Positions 14,981-26,000 are shown, counted from the stretch's first letter. The stretch: DNA of 46,898 nt from an uncultured Eubacteriales bacterium (GCA_900543915.1 UQTB01000018.1:1-46898), one strand, 5' to 3'. Numbers and translations are program-made. The notes: generated from the letters alone by a model not told the origin.

Positions 14981-15361
14981 GTGTTTTTGAGAAAACCGCG
15001 GCGCTTTCGCCGTATTTCGTCCGGTTTCGCCGCGATAAAGAGGGAACCGGCCGGCATTTTTTGGAAAAGACGGCGGGAGATTGCGCTTTTTTCCGGTGCG
15101 ATTTGCCGCTTTTTTGCAAAAAATTATGAAAAGTATGTGAAAGTATTTGACTTTTTCGCGATTATGTTTTATTTTAAAGAAAATCCGCAGAGATAGTTAA
15201 TAAATTATGCAATTTTATGCAACGACGGCGTTTATACGCCGATTTTTGCGTTTCGTTTTGTATGGAATCGGAATTTGCGCGCGGATATTGCGCAGACTGA
15301 TGATATGCTGCGAGCTGGGGAAGAGAGAATCGGATTTTTGCGGATGGCCGGAGGAACGTTT
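14981..15361 (+). promoter_or_regulatory. Intergenic region with promoter and hairpin leader for the small lipoprotein
   Basis: No gene is convincing here. A probable plus-strand promoter is TTGACT (15147-15152), 17-base spacer, TATTTT (15170-15175). Downstream, CGGCGT-TTAT-ACGCCG (15226-15241) is followed by ATTTTTG, a possible weak leader terminator. The ribosome site GGAGG (15350-15354) belongs to the next gene. Confidence 0.45.
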
Positions 15362-15688
15362 ATGAAAAAAACAGCGTTGCTTGTTTTGGCGTTTTTTGCG
15401 GCGGCGCTCTTCGGGTGTGCGGATTCCCCTGCCGGCGGCAAACTGAAATTCACCTTGTACGTGGACGGTGCGATTTGGCGGGAAATCCGTTTCGAGGCGG
15501 GGGACAGCGTGGCGCTTCCTTCCCCTTCGGGCGAAAACGCCGTGTTCTTAGGCTGGTTCTGCGACGAGGATTTAAAAGAGCCTTTCGCAGAAAGGCTCTT
15601 TTACGACCGCAGCTATACGCTCTACGCGAAGATGACGGAGCTTCCCGATTATCCCCGTCCGCCGTCGGGTGCGGCTGTATTTTTATAA
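15362..15688 (+). CDS. Small lipoprotein with one InlB-type beta repeat
   Basis: This is a 108-residue lipoprotein. The signal peptide of about 18 residues ends in the lipobox LFGC (Cys19). The mature part holds one InlB/Listeria-Bacteroides-type repeat (about residues 28-92: FTLYVDGAIWREIRFEAGD ... FLGWFCDEDL ... YTLYAKM). The same repeat is found three times in the lipoprotein at 23029. I chose ATG 15362 because GGAGG is 7 bases upstream and the signal peptide starts there; an earlier in-frame ATG at 15275 would block it. A surface or adhesive role is likely but unproven. Confidence 0.78.
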   Translation: MKKTALLVLAFFAAALFGCADSPAGGKLKFTLYVDGAIWREIRFEAGDSVALPSPSGENAVFLGWFCDEDLKEPFAERLFYDRSYTLYAKMTELPDYPRPPSGAAVFL

Positions 15689-15810
15689 GCCGAAACGAAT
15701 TTTTATCCGATTTTTTGCCGGAGTTTGCGTGAAAAAAGGATGAAAAAGCCGTTTTGAGGCGCAAATTGACAAAAAACGCGTTTTTTTGTCGGAATAGTGC
15801 CGAGATGTAC

Positions 15811-15841
15811 TTGACAAACCTACCTTATAATTTGTTATAAT
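15811..15841 (+). promoter_or_regulatory. Promoter of the 20-kb protease-opp operon
   Basis: TTGACA (15811-15816), 19-base spacer, and an extended -10 TGTTATAAT with TATAAT at 15836-15841. A second TATAAT lies at 15826-15831 but too close to the -35. Just upstream, GACAAAAAA (near 15767) and TTTTTTTGTC form an inverted repeat, possibly an operator. Confidence 0.75.
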
Positions 15842-15850
15842 AAATAGAAT

Positions 15851-15917
15851 GGACGGGTATTCCCGTCCTGCGCCCGTACGGGCGATGAAAGACAAAAAAC
15901 CCGGCCGCTTATGCGGC
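15851..15917 (+). promoter_or_regulatory. Three consecutive hairpins in the 5' leader
   Basis: GGACGGG / CCCGTCC (15851-15868), the palindrome CGCCCGTACGGGCG (15871-15884) and GCCGC / GCGGC (15904-15917) lie between the promoter and the ribosome site AAGGAGA (15931-15937). None has a U tract. A stabilising or regulatory 5' structure for the very long mRNA is the simplest reading. Confidence 0.6.
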
Positions 15918-15946
15918 GGAGACGAGAATCAAGGAGAATAAAAATT

Positions 15947-18900
15947 TTGGTTAGAAAAAGATGGAAACTGGCGCAGAGCGTTCTGACGCTGCTGCTCTGC
16001 GTGACGTTGGCTTTCGGCTCGTTCGGCGATGCGGGCGCGGCGGCACAGTCCGTCGGCGGCTCCTCCGCGGAAAAGAGCGGAAAGGGCGTGACCGTCGCTT
16101 CCGCCGACGGCGTGAATTCCGAGCTGGATCAGCTCGCTTTGTCCGATGAAAATGCCGAGGAGGGCTTTCTTTCGGACAACGACCTGGTCTGGGTCATCGC
16201 CGTTTTAAAGGGAGACAGCCTCCTGGATACCGCGAAGGCGGAAAACGTCGCGGTGGACGAATACGCGCGCTCGGAGGAGGGCGCCGCGCAGAATGCCGCG
16301 CTGATCAGTAAGCAGGATTCTTTCGTGCGTTCGCTGGGCGGGCTGGCGAAGGATTCTTCCTACCATTATACCTCCGTCTTTAACGGCGTTGCGCTGCAGA
16401 TCCGCTACGGCGACCTCGAAAAGCTGGAGAACAACAGCAACCTCAAGGACGTGATCCTTTCGGATACGTACGCCGTGCCCGAAGCCGTGACGGAAAACCT
16501 CGTCAACGTCTGGGAAGATACGGGGATCTACAAATCCGAAAACGTCACCGATTATACCGGGCAGGGCACGGTCGTTGCGGTGCTCGACACCGGGCTGGAT
16601 TACACGCACAGCGCGTTCCAGATGAAAAATTTCCCCGACCTCGACACGGATAATCTCGCCATCACGCGGGACGACGTGGCGGCGAATTTCGATTTTCTCG
16701 CGGCAAAAGCGCTGAGCGAGGCGAAGGCGGAAGCGGAGGACAAGGAGTCCACGCTGCAGGCGGACGACCTCTATATCAGCGAAAAAGTGCCGTTTGCATA
16801 CGATTATGCGGACAGCGACGCTGACGTCTACCCCGTCAACGATCACGGCACGCACGTGGCGGGCATCATCGGCGGAAAGGACGACGTCATCACGGGCGTC
16901 GCCGTCAATACGCAGCTCGCAATCATGAAGGTCTTTGAGAACAAGGACGAAGGCGCTCCCACCACGGCGATTCTGGCGGGGCTTTCGGACGCCGTCGTCA
17001 TGGGCGTGGACGCGATCAATATGTCCCTCGGCTCTTCCTGCGGCTTTACGCGCGAGGAGGACGACGATGCCGTCAACGAAATTTACGATTCCATCAAGGA
17101 AGCGGGCATCTGTCTGATCGTCGCCGCAAGCAACGACTACAGCTCCGCTTATAACACCAAGTGGGGGAACACCAACCTCGCCTCCAATCCGGATTCGGGC
17201 ACCGTCGGGTCTCCCGCGAGTTACGAGGCTTCCATGGCGGTCGCGAGCATCAGCGGCGTCAAGACGGCGTATCTCGTCGCGGACGGCGAAAAGGACATTT
17301 ATTTCAAGGAGAGCGCCAAGTCGAACGGCGATAACAAAAACTTCGTCAGCGAAATGCTGGGAGACAAATCGGAGGGAACCTTCGATTACGTCGTCGTCCC
17401 CGGCACGGGCGAAACGGGCAACTACGCGGGGATCGACGTGACCGGCAAGATCGCCGTGATTAAGCGCGGTATCTCCACGTTTGAGAACAAAATCGATCTC
17501 GCCCAGGAAATGGGTGCGATCGGCGTCGTCATTTACAATAACGTCTCCGGTACGATCAGCATGTCGATCGGAAAATCCACCATTCCCTCCTGCTCCGTCA
17601 CGATGGACGTGGGCAAATATCTCGAAGAGAAGGGCTCCGGCACGTTCTATCTCAGCAAGAGCAATCTCGCAGGTCCCTTTATGTCCGAATTCTCCTCCTG
17701 GGGCGTGCTCCCCGATCTCGAGCTGAAGCCGGATATCACCGCGCACGGCGGCGACATCTATTCGGCGGTCAGAGAGGGGTATGATCATTACAGCGGTACC
17801 TCCATGGCGTGCCCGAACATGGCGGGCGCGATCATTCTGATCCGCCAGTACGTCAAGGAAAAATTCCCCGAACTTTCCCCGTATGAAGTGACCGAGCTGA
17901 CGTATCAGCTGGTCATGAGCACGGCTACGATCGCCTATAACGAGGTGGGCAATCCCTATTCGCCCCGCAAGCAGGGCGCCGGGCTCGCGGATATCGGAAA
18001 AGCGGTGTCCACGGGCGCCTATCTCTACGTGGAAGGCGAAAACAAGACCAAGCTTTCCCTGGGGGACGACCCCGCGAAAGACGGCGTCTACACGCTGAAA
18101 TTCAACCTGAAAAATCTCTCCGAAACCGCGCTCTCTTACCGGATCGATCCCATCGTCATGACCGAGTCCCTGTCTGCGGACGGATTTACGGTCGCCGAGA
18201 TGGCGTATATGCTGGAGGACTGCACGTTCTCTTACAGCACTAAGACGATCGAAGGGCCGGGCGGCAGGGTGACCGGCGATACCGTCACCGTGCTCGGATC
18301 CAGCGACATCGAGCTTACGGTTGAGATCCGCCTTTCGGACGCGGCGAAAAAATACCTCGACGATAACTTTATCAACGGCATGTACGTGGAGGGCTACGTC
18401 GAGCTGATTTCGCAGAATAAAGACGCGATCAACCTCAACATTCCCTACCTCGCGTTTTACGGCGACTGGACGCAGGCTCCCATGCTGGATGTCACGCAGT
18501 ACGAAGAAGGCGAATCCGCCAACGATCCCTCTATTCTGGAGGAAGATAAGCTGACGGCGGACGTGATCGGCACCATTCCGGTCGGAGAATTCCGCATTTC
18601 CCAGGGCAACGGCGAGTACGACGAGGCGTACTGGGGGATGGGGCTGACCGGTTACACCCTCGCGGACGGCTACGAGACGCCCGTCGCGATCGAAGACAAA
18701 GCGTCCCTCTCTCAGAACCTGGACGGGGCGTTCAGCCTGCGCGGCATTTCGGCGGGTCTGCTGCGCGGCGCGAAACGCACCGAAATGAGCATTTACGACG
18801 CGTATACCGGCGAACAGGTCTTTACCCGCACGACGTATAATTCCCGCAAGGCCTACGGCATGAGCGGGTCGGGCGGGCTGATCGAGGTCGACTTCAACGT

Positions 18901-21900
18901 GAACGAGCTGGGGCTCGCAAACAACCGCAAATATACCTTTGAGATGGAGTGCTTCCTGGACGTGGAAGGGGATCAGAATCCCTCGAAAAACACCTTCTCG
19001 TTCAGCTTCTATATCGACAACGAAGCGCCCGTGCTAGTCGAGGAAGAGACCGTTCTGAAATATGACTCAAACGCCACGACGGGCAAGATCACCCGCCGCT
19101 ATCTCGACCTCGCGTTTTACGATAATCATTATATACAGGGATTCTATCTGACGACCTACGACTCGGTGGACAGCGAGGGCAATCTGGTCAACAGCGAGTC
19201 TCTGTTGGACGGCATGATTCCCACGCCCGACTTTACGCGCGGGAACGTCAACAACTATAAGCTGGATATCACGGAATACTGGACGAAGATTCAGGCGAAG
19301 GGCGGAAAACTCTACGTCGAAGTCGTGGACTATGCGAAGAACAAACAGGGGTATTTCCTGACGCTCGACGACGTGATCTCTCCCATCGAGGGGATCTCCT
19401 TCAAAGAAACTTCAAAAGACCCCGTAACCGGGGAGGAAATATACCGCGGCTATACCGTCCGTCCGAACGGGCAGGTGGATCTCAACCGCTATATCATCGT
19501 GGAGCCCAGGGGCGTCGTCACCGACTCCGTCGTCTGGACGTCTTCGGATGAGAGCGTCGCCACGGTGGTGGACGGCATCGTCACGGGGATAGCCGGGGGC
19601 GATCCCGATCAGGAGAGAACGGCGACCATAACCGCCGCTTCTCCGGACGGAAAATATCAGGCATCGCTGAAGATCACCGTCAAGGGAACGCCGTTAGACG
19701 ATATTTCGATCACGGGCATTACGCTCAGCGAGACCGTGCTCAACCTGCTGGTGGGCGAAACGCGGGAGATCACCGCTACGGTCACGCCTTACAATACCAC
19801 CGTCAAGGATTACGAGCTGGTGTGGAGCTCCGGCGACGCCGCGAAACTCAAGATCGAGCAGACGGACGACCCGAATACGGTGAAACTCACCGCGCTCGAG
19901 AGCACTTACGACAGAAAGACGACGACGAACCGTTCGTTTACGCTGGTCGTCTCCATCAGAGGTACCTCGATTTCCAGTTCCTGTACGGTTTCCATCGAGG
20001 ATGAATTCGAGGTGGAAGGGCGCTACCTCAAGTCCTACAACGGGCGGGGGGATGAAAACGGCGTCGTCACCGTGCCGGACGATCTCGGCATCGTCAATAT
20101 CTACCGCTACGCGTTCATGAACAACCCCTATATCAAAGAAATTATCCTTCCCGAAGGGGTGGAGGAGATCGAAGAAGCCGCGATCTACGGCTGCGAAAAT
20201 CTCGAAAAGGTCGTACTCCCGGAAAGCTGTACGAAACTCGATAAGTGGGCGGTCGCATGGAACCCGAAACTCAGCGACATCAATTTGGAGCACGTCGTAT
20301 CCATCGGCGAGCTGGCGTTCTATAACAGCCAGTCGCTGGAGGCGGTGGATCTCTCGCACGTCGCGTTTATCGGGCCGTATGCGTTCGGCATGTGTCAGAA
20401 ACTCAAGCGCGTCGATCTCTCCAACCTCAAGTATATGGGCAACCAGGCGTTTGTCCAGTGCACCGGACTGGAAGAGATCGTGACCGGACCCTATACGCCC
20501 ATCGGGGATTATGCCTTTGCGCTCTGTTCCTCGCTCACGTCAGTGGAGCTGAACGGAACGGATGTCGGCACCTATGCGTTCGCGCAATGCACCGCCCTGA
20601 CGAAGGTCACCGTGAACGGCGACGTCGCCTCCATCGGCGCCTATGCCTTCTACGGCTGTACGGGGCTTGATACGCTGGATTTCCGCGGTACGGTCGGGGA
20701 GATCGGGGATTTCGCGTTTGCGAATTGCACCGCGCTGACCGAAGTAAAGCTGCCGAACGGCCTGAAGACGCTCGGGTACGGCGCGTTTGCGGAGTGCTCG
20801 GCGCTCAGCAGTGTGACGGCGAATACGGAGACGCAGCTGACGGACGTCGGCATCGCGGCGTTTGCCTATACCTCGGTTGAAGCGTTTAAGGTGAGCCCCG
20901 GCAGCAAATATCTGGAAGCACAGGACGGCATTCTGTACGACAAGGGCCTGAAGACGCTGGTGCTCTTCCCCTTTGCGAGCACGATCGCGCGGACGACGTT
21001 CGTCGTCCCCGAATCCGTCGCCGTGATCGGCGCGGGCGCGTTCAGCTATGTGCAGAATCTCAATACCGTGAATTTCTCGAATGTGGAAAGGGTGGAATAC
21101 GGCGCGTTTGCCTATTCAAACCTGACGGCGATGAGCGGGACGGGCAACATCCGCCATATCGGCGATTCCGCTTTCTATCAGACTGCGCTCAAAAAGGCGG
21201 AGGTTCCCGCCAACGCCGAATATATCGGCAATTCCGCGTTTGCCTATACGGACGCAAGTTCGTCCGCCTATCAGATCGTCATTCCCGAAAGCGTCACGTA
21301 CATGGGCAACAATGTATTCGCCTACTGCACGGGCGTGAGCGGGTTTGAAAACCGCTCTTCGCTGGAAGAGATCCCCTACGGCGCGTTCGCCTACTGCACC
21401 GGGATCGTATCGATCACGGCGGATATGTTCGGTTCTGCCAAGCGCGTCGGCGATTTTGCCTTCGCCGGCTGCAGCAAACTGAAGAGCGTGAGCTTTGACG
21501 GCAGCGATATCGCTGCGATCGGCGAGGCGGCGTTCCAGGGCTGCACCGCGCTGACGTCCGTCACGCTCCCCGCCGGAATGACGGAGATCGCCCCCTATAC
21601 GTTCGCGCAGACGGGGCTCACCGAAATCGTCGTACCCGAAACGGTTACCTCCGTCGGGGAATACGCCTTCTATGAGGCTGCGGAGCTCAGCAACTTCTAT
21701 TATACGGCGGGCGGCAGGAAAGTCGCCGGCTTCAACAACATCGTATCCGTCGGCGAGAGCGCATTCTTCAACACGAACATCGAGTCGCTCGACGCGCCCA
21801 ACCTCGAGATCATCGGCGCAAGCGCGTTCGCTTATACGGCGGAAAACGAAAAGAAACCCTTAAGCAGCGTAAATCTCCCGAAGGTGAAGGAAATCGGCGG

Positions 21901-23008
21901 CTATGCATTTGCCAACGCCGTAAACCTCACCTCCGCTCGGCTGAACATCGCTTCCGCCGAGACCATCGGGGAATTTGCGTTTTACAACAACGTCTCTCTC
22001 ACGGCGGCGGAGATCCCCAACGCGAGATCGGTGGGCGCAAGCGCGTTCTACGGCTGCGTGAATCTCTCTTCCGTCCGGATGGACAGCGCGGAGACGATCG
22101 CGGCGGAGGCGTTCTCCGGCACGAAGATCTCCTCGCTCGAGCTGCCCGCTTCTTTAAGCGGCATCGCGGTCCGGGCGTTTGCCGGAATGGAGTCGCTCTC
22201 CGCGGTGACGGTTGCAGAGGAGAACGGGACTTACTTCGCAAAGGACAACGTCGTTTATCGCTATCTGCCCAAGGATCGCTACGAACTCACGTTCTATCCG
22301 CAGGCCAAGCAGAATAAGACCCTGACCATCCTCGAGAGCACCGTCAGGATCGAGGCGTATGCGTTTGCGGACAACAGGTATATCGAGACCGTCAACGCGC
22401 CGGATACGCTGAAAGCGATCGGCTCGGGCGCATTCTTCAATGCGAACGGGCTTAAGACGCTCAACTTGAACTGCGTGGTCGCGCCCGTCTTGGAGAGCGA
22501 ATACGACGGCTCGCTGGGTATGACTTACAACAACTTTATCGTCGGCTACGGAGACGAAGCGTCGCTGACGGTCACCACGCCGAAAAACGCGCAGGGATAC
22601 GATTCCATGCTGTGGTCCAAATATATCGGCGAGACCGAGACGCGTACGGACGTGCAGCGCCACGAGGATACCATTCAGATCGAAGACAATATCAAAGAAT
22701 GGAACGTCGAAACGCTGACTGCGGACGACGTGACCGCGATCACCAATCTGAAGCGTCGCTACGATCTTCTGGACAGCGCGCAGAAAGCGTATATTTCGGC
22801 CGATCTCGTCGCGAAGCTGGACGAACTGGTCGCGCGGGCGGCGGAACTCGCCGAACAGCCGGAAGAAAAACCCGATCCCGACGAAGGAGATGAACCCGAC
22901 GATCCCGAGGTGCAAGACGGCTGCGGCAGCGCCGTCGCGGCGGAGCTGTCGGCGGGCGTTCTCCTGATCGGAGCCGCGCTCTTCGTCTTCCGCAGAAAGA
23001 GAGCCTGA
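15947..23008 (+). CDS. Giant secreted subtilase with PA, Big2 and BspA-type LRR domains
   Basis: This is a 2353-residue cell-surface serine protease. A signal peptide (about 1-32) is followed by an I9-like propeptide (about 80-175) and an S8 catalytic domain with Asp214 (VLDTGLD), His300 (DHGTHVAG) and Ser619 (GTSMACPN). A PA insert (GKIAVIKRG) lies between His and Ser. Fn3-like domains come next, then two Big2-type Ig folds (about 1145-1345), then dozens of BspA/LRR_5 repeats (about 1350-2185: IGxYAFxxCxxL pattern). A helical stalk, an acidic linker and a C-terminal DGCGSAVA + hydrophobic helix + RRKR tail close it. I chose TTG 15947: AAGGAGA lies 9 bases upstream and the signal peptide starts there. 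ATG 15911 lies in a hairpin without ribosome site. First gene of the opp operon. Confidence 0.92.
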   Translation: MVRKRWKLAQSVLTLLLCVTLAFGSFGDAGAAAQSVGGSSAEKSGKGVTVASADGVNSELDQLALSDENAEEGFLSDNDLVWVIAVLKGDSLLDTAKAENVAVDEYARSEEGAAQNAALISKQDSFVRSLGGLAKDSSYHYTSVFNGVALQIRYGDLEKLENNSNLKDVILSDTYAVPEAVTENLVNVWEDTGIYKSENVTDYTGQGTVVAVLDTGLDYTHSAFQMKNFPDLDTDNLAITRDDVAANFDFLAAKALSEAKAEAEDKESTLQADDLYISEKVPFAYDYADSDADVYPVNDHGTHVAGIIGGKDDVITGVAVNTQLAIMKVFENKDEGAPTTAILAGLSDAVVMGVDAINMSLGSSCGFTREEDDDAVNEIYDSIKEAGICLIVAASNDYSSAYNTKWGNTNLASNPDSGTVGSPASYEASMAVASISGVKTAYLVADGEKDIYFKESAKSNGDNKNFVSEMLGDKSEGTFDYVVVPGTGETGNYAGIDVTGKIAVIKRGISTFENKIDLAQEMGAIGVVIYNNVSGTISMSIGKSTIPSCSVTMDVGKYLEEKGSGTFYLSKSNLAGPFMSEFSSWGVLPDLELKPDITAHGGDIYSAVREGYDHYSGTSMACPNMAGAIILIRQYVKEKFPELSPYEVTELTYQLVMSTATIAYNEVGNPYSPRKQGAGLADIGKAVSTGAYLYVEGENKTKLSLGDDPAKDGVYTLKFNLKNLSETALSYRIDPIVMTESLSADGFTVAEMAYMLEDCTFSYSTKTIEGPGGRVTGDTVTVLGSSDIELTVEIRLSDAAKKYLDDNFINGMYVEGYVELISQNKDAINLNIPYLAFYGDWTQAPMLDVTQYEEGESANDPSILEEDKLTADVIGTIPVGEFRISQGNGEYDEAYWGMGLTGYTLADGYETPVAIEDKASLSQNLDGAFSLRGISAGLLRGAKRTEMSIYDAYTGEQVFTRTTYNSRKAYGMSGSGGLIEVDFNVNELGLANNRKYTFEMECFLDVEGDQNPSKNTFSFSFYIDNEAPVLVEEETVLKYDSNATTGKITRRYLDLAFYDNHYIQGFYLTTYDSVDSEGNLVNSESLLDGMIPTPDFTRGNVNNYKLDITEYWTKIQAKGGKLYVEVVDYAKNKQGYFLTLDDVISPIEGISFKETSKDPVTGEEIYRGYTVRPNGQVDLNRYIIVEPRGVVTDSVVWTSSDESVATVVDGIVTGIAGGDPDQERTATITAASPDGKYQASLKITVKGTPLDDISITGITLSETVLNLLVGETREITATVTPYNTTVKDYELVWSSGDAAKLKIEQTDDPNTVKLTALESTYDRKTTTNRSFTLVVSIRGTSISSSCTVSIEDEFEVEGRYLKSYNGRGDENGVVTVPDDLGIVNIYRYAFMNNPYIKEIILPEGVEEIEEAAIYGCENLEKVVLPESCTKLDKWAVAWNPKLSDINLEHVVSIGELAFYNSQSLEAVDLSHVAFIGPYAFGMCQKLKRVDLSNLKYMGNQAFVQCTGLEEIVTGPYTPIGDYAFALCSSLTSVELNGTDVGTYAFAQCTALTKVTVNGDVASIGAYAFYGCTGLDTLDFRGTVGEIGDFAFANCTALTEVKLPNGLKTLGYGAFAECSALSSVTANTETQLTDVGIAAFAYTSVEAFKVSPGSKYLEAQDGILYDKGLKTLVLFPFASTIARTTFVVPESVAVIGAGAFSYVQNLNTVNFSNVERVEYGAFAYSNLTAMSGTGNIRHIGDSAFYQTALKKAEVPANAEYIGNSAFAYTDASSSAYQIVIPESVTYMGNNVFAYCTGVSGFENRSSLEEIPYGAFAYCTGIVSITADMFGSAKRVGDFAFAGCSKLKSVSFDGSDIAAIGEAAFQGCTALTSVTLPAGMTEIAPYTFAQTGLTEIVVPETVTSVGEYAFYEAAELSNFYYTAGGRKVAGFNNIVSVGESAFFNTNIESLDAPNLEIIGASAFAYTAENEKKPLSSVNLPKVKEIGGYAFANAVNLTSARLNIASAETIGEFAFYNNVSLTAAEIPNARSVGASAFYGCVNLSSVRMDSAETIAAEAFSGTKISSLELPASLSGIAVRAFAGMESLSAVTVAEENGTYFAKDNVVYRYLPKDRYELTFYPQAKQNKTLTILESTVRIEAYAFADNRYIETVNAPDTLKAIGSGAFFNANGLKTLNLNCVVAPVLESEYDGSLGMTYNNFIVGYGDEASLTVTTPKNAQGYDSMLWSKYIGETETRTDVQRHEDTIQIEDNIKEWNVETLTADDVTAITNLKRRYDLLDSAQKAYISADLVAKLDELVARAAELAEQPEEKPDPDEGDEPDDPEVQDGCGSAVAAELSAGVLLIGAALFVFRRKRA

Positions 23009-23028
23009 TGCGTGACGGGAGGTTAGAG

Positions 23029-26000
23029 ATGAAAAGAAAAATTTTACTTTTGATACTGGCTTTGCTTGCGGTCTCCTTTACCGTGGCGGCCTGTAAGGAA
23101 AAGACGCTTTACACCGTGACGTTCGAGACCAACGGCGGTTCGCCTGTCGCAAGTCAGACGCTTGAACCGGGCGCGGACATCGTCGTTCCCGGAGATCCGG
23201 TCAAGGAAAACTTCAAATTCGCCGGGTGGTACAGCGACGAGAAATTCTCGTCCGAATACCGGTTCGGCAAAATGCCGTCCTCCGATCTGACGCTCTATGC
23301 GCTGTGGACGGGGGAGAAGACCTCCACCATCCGCTTCGATTCGGACGGCGGAACGCCGGTCGCGCCCCTGATCGCGCTGGAGGGAACGAAAATTTCCGCT
23401 CCCGCCGAGCCGACCAAAACCGGCTATGTGTTCAACGGCTGGTGGGACGGCGACGTGCGTTACAGCTTTGACAGAATGCCGGCGGAGAGCATGACGCTCA
23501 CCGCCCGCTGGAACAGGGCGGACGCCTACGCTTACGTCACGTTCGTCGTGGACGGAGAAGATTACGACGTGGTCCCGGTGGAGAAGAACCAGGCGGTCGG
23601 AGCGTATGCGCTCACGCTGCCCGAAGGCGTTTCTCATACCGCGTGGAGCACGGACGAATACAGCGGAACGCCCTATGACTTTTCGCAGAAAGTGACGGGG
23701 GATCTGAAGCTGTACGCCACGACGTACAGCGAAGGGCTCTCCGTGCGCGGCGGCGTGGTCGTCGGGTATCAGGGCGGCAGTACGGTGGTCATTCCCTCCG
23801 TCTACAACGGGGAAACCGTCACCGCGATCGGCGAAGACGCATTTTTAGGCAACAAGACCATCGAGAGCGTAAAACTTCCCGATACGGTCACGACCATCGG
23901 CAAAAATGCCTTTTACCGCTGCGAATATCTCGTTGAAATCAATCTGACGAAGGAAATCACCTCTGTCGGCGCATACGCTTTCTATGCCTGCGAGCGCCTG
24001 AAATACGTCGGCTCTCTGGAGGGGCTCCGGGAAATCCCGGAAGGGCTGTTCGACGGCTGCCTTTCCCTCAGGGAAGTAACGGTTTCGGAAGCGCTTGAAT
24101 CGGTCGGCGCTTACGCGTTTGCGGACTGCGCGGCGCTCAGAAGCGTCGCCTTCGGCGATTCTTTAAGTAAAATCGGCGACTACGCGCTGAGCTGCTCGGG
24201 CATCGTCTCGTTCAACGTGCCGAAGGCGCTCGCAGATTTAGGCGAAAACGTATTCGACCGCTGCGAGTCGCTCGCCGAGATCACCGTTTCCGAGGGCAAC
24301 GCCGCGTTCAGCGTGCGCGAGGGAAACCTCTATCGGGACGGCAATTCCACATTTGTGCGATACGCTTCCAAACAGGACGGAACGGATAAGAACGAGACCG
24401 AATTCAGCCTTCCCGGCGGCGTTACGCAGGTTGCCGCAGGCGCTTTTTCGGGCAATACGACGCTGCAGTCCGTCTCGTTTGCGGACGCCGGCAATGGGCT
24501 GCGCTTCGAGCGGGGCGCGATGATGGGGATTCAGAATCTCCGGTCCGTCACGCTGAACGCCCTGCCCGAGAACGATGAAACCGGCATTTCCTACTTTTCC
24601 TATCTGTTCGGCGCCGAAACGCCGCTTGCGAACGGCACGGTCGGCGTTTACGTCCCCGCATCTCTGGAGACGGTCGTTTTGCTGGACGATATCGGAGCGC
24701 TGCCCGCGTACGCCTTCTACGGCTGCACGGGGCTGACGGAGATCAGGGGGCTGGAGACGGCGACCTATTTCGGCGCATACAGCCTCGCTTACACCGGCAT
24801 CCGTCAGGTTTCAATCGGCGCAGACGTGACCGGTTTTGAGAACGACGATCCTGCGTCCGTGTTCATGGGCTGCATGAACCTGTCTGCGATCGAGATCGCA
24901 GACGGCGCGAAGATTTCCTTCCGCAGCTACGGCGGATGCGTTTATTCGGAAAATTTCACCGAACTGTATTTCGTCCCTGCGGCGAACAGCGATATCGAAT
25001 ACAGAGAAGAACTGAGAACCGTCCGCGCGAACGCGTTTTACGGGGCTAAATCCGTGGTGATTCCCGAAACGGTCACCGTCATCGAACAGGGCGCGATCGG
25101 GGGAGCCGGCGGCCTGCTCTCCCTCACCGTTCCCTTCATCGGCGGCGGCACGGAGGGGACGGATTATCTATTGTATCTTTTCGGCGCGACCAAGGAAGAA
25201 GCCGAGAACGCAGACGGCGTGACGGAGCCCAACTGGAAGAACGCCTCCAACGTTCCCGCCGCGCTCGCTTCCGTCACCGTTACGGGCGAGATCGACGAGA
25301 TCGGAAATTTCGCGTTCGGGCTGATTACGTCTTTGAAAGAACTGAACTATCCCGCTTCTTCAACGATCACCCGCGTCGGCAAGTACGCGTTCAGCGGCAC
25401 GCAGCTCGCGCAGCCCGTGTTCGGCACGGCGACGCAGCTGATCGATACGGGCGCGTTCAGCGAATGCCATCGGCTGACCGAGGTCGTGATTCCCGGAACC
25501 GTTCTGACGGTGGGGGACGAGGCGTTTTCCAACTGTGAAAATCTCTCCGCCGTGACGCTGGAAGAGGGCGTTGAGGAAGTCGGTGCAGAGGCGTTCGCTT
25601 CCTATTATACTGTCTATACGATCGTCGGCACGACGCAGACGCTGAACGGATATCATTCGGCGCTGGCGGAAATCAATCTGCCCGCCTCTCTGAAAACCAT
25701 CGGCAGACTGGCGTTCATGTATGCCGGCGCGGATTTCCAGCTGACCGGCTCCTACGTCATCAGCGAAGTCAAATTCACCCTTGCGGAGGGAAGCCGGCTG
25801 GAAACCATCGGCCAGGCTGCGTTCGTGTGTTCAGGCATCTCATCCGAACTGAACCTGCCCGACACGCTGAAAGAGATCGCTCCCGAAGCGTTTTCCAGCT
25901 GCATTTATCTGGAAAAAGTGACGATCGGCAGCGAGGGGGGAAACAGCCTGCTGGAAACGCTGGGCGCGCTGTCCTTTTCCTCCTGTTCCAATCTGAAAAC

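Noticed and set aside
16205..17788. Long minus-strand frame inside the subtilase gene
   Set aside because: It is the antisense shadow of the catalytic domain and encodes a His/Arg/Asp-rich protein without any domain.
22900..23008. LPXTG sortase signal at the protease C terminus
   Set aside because: No LPXTG or close variant is present before the hydrophobic helix.
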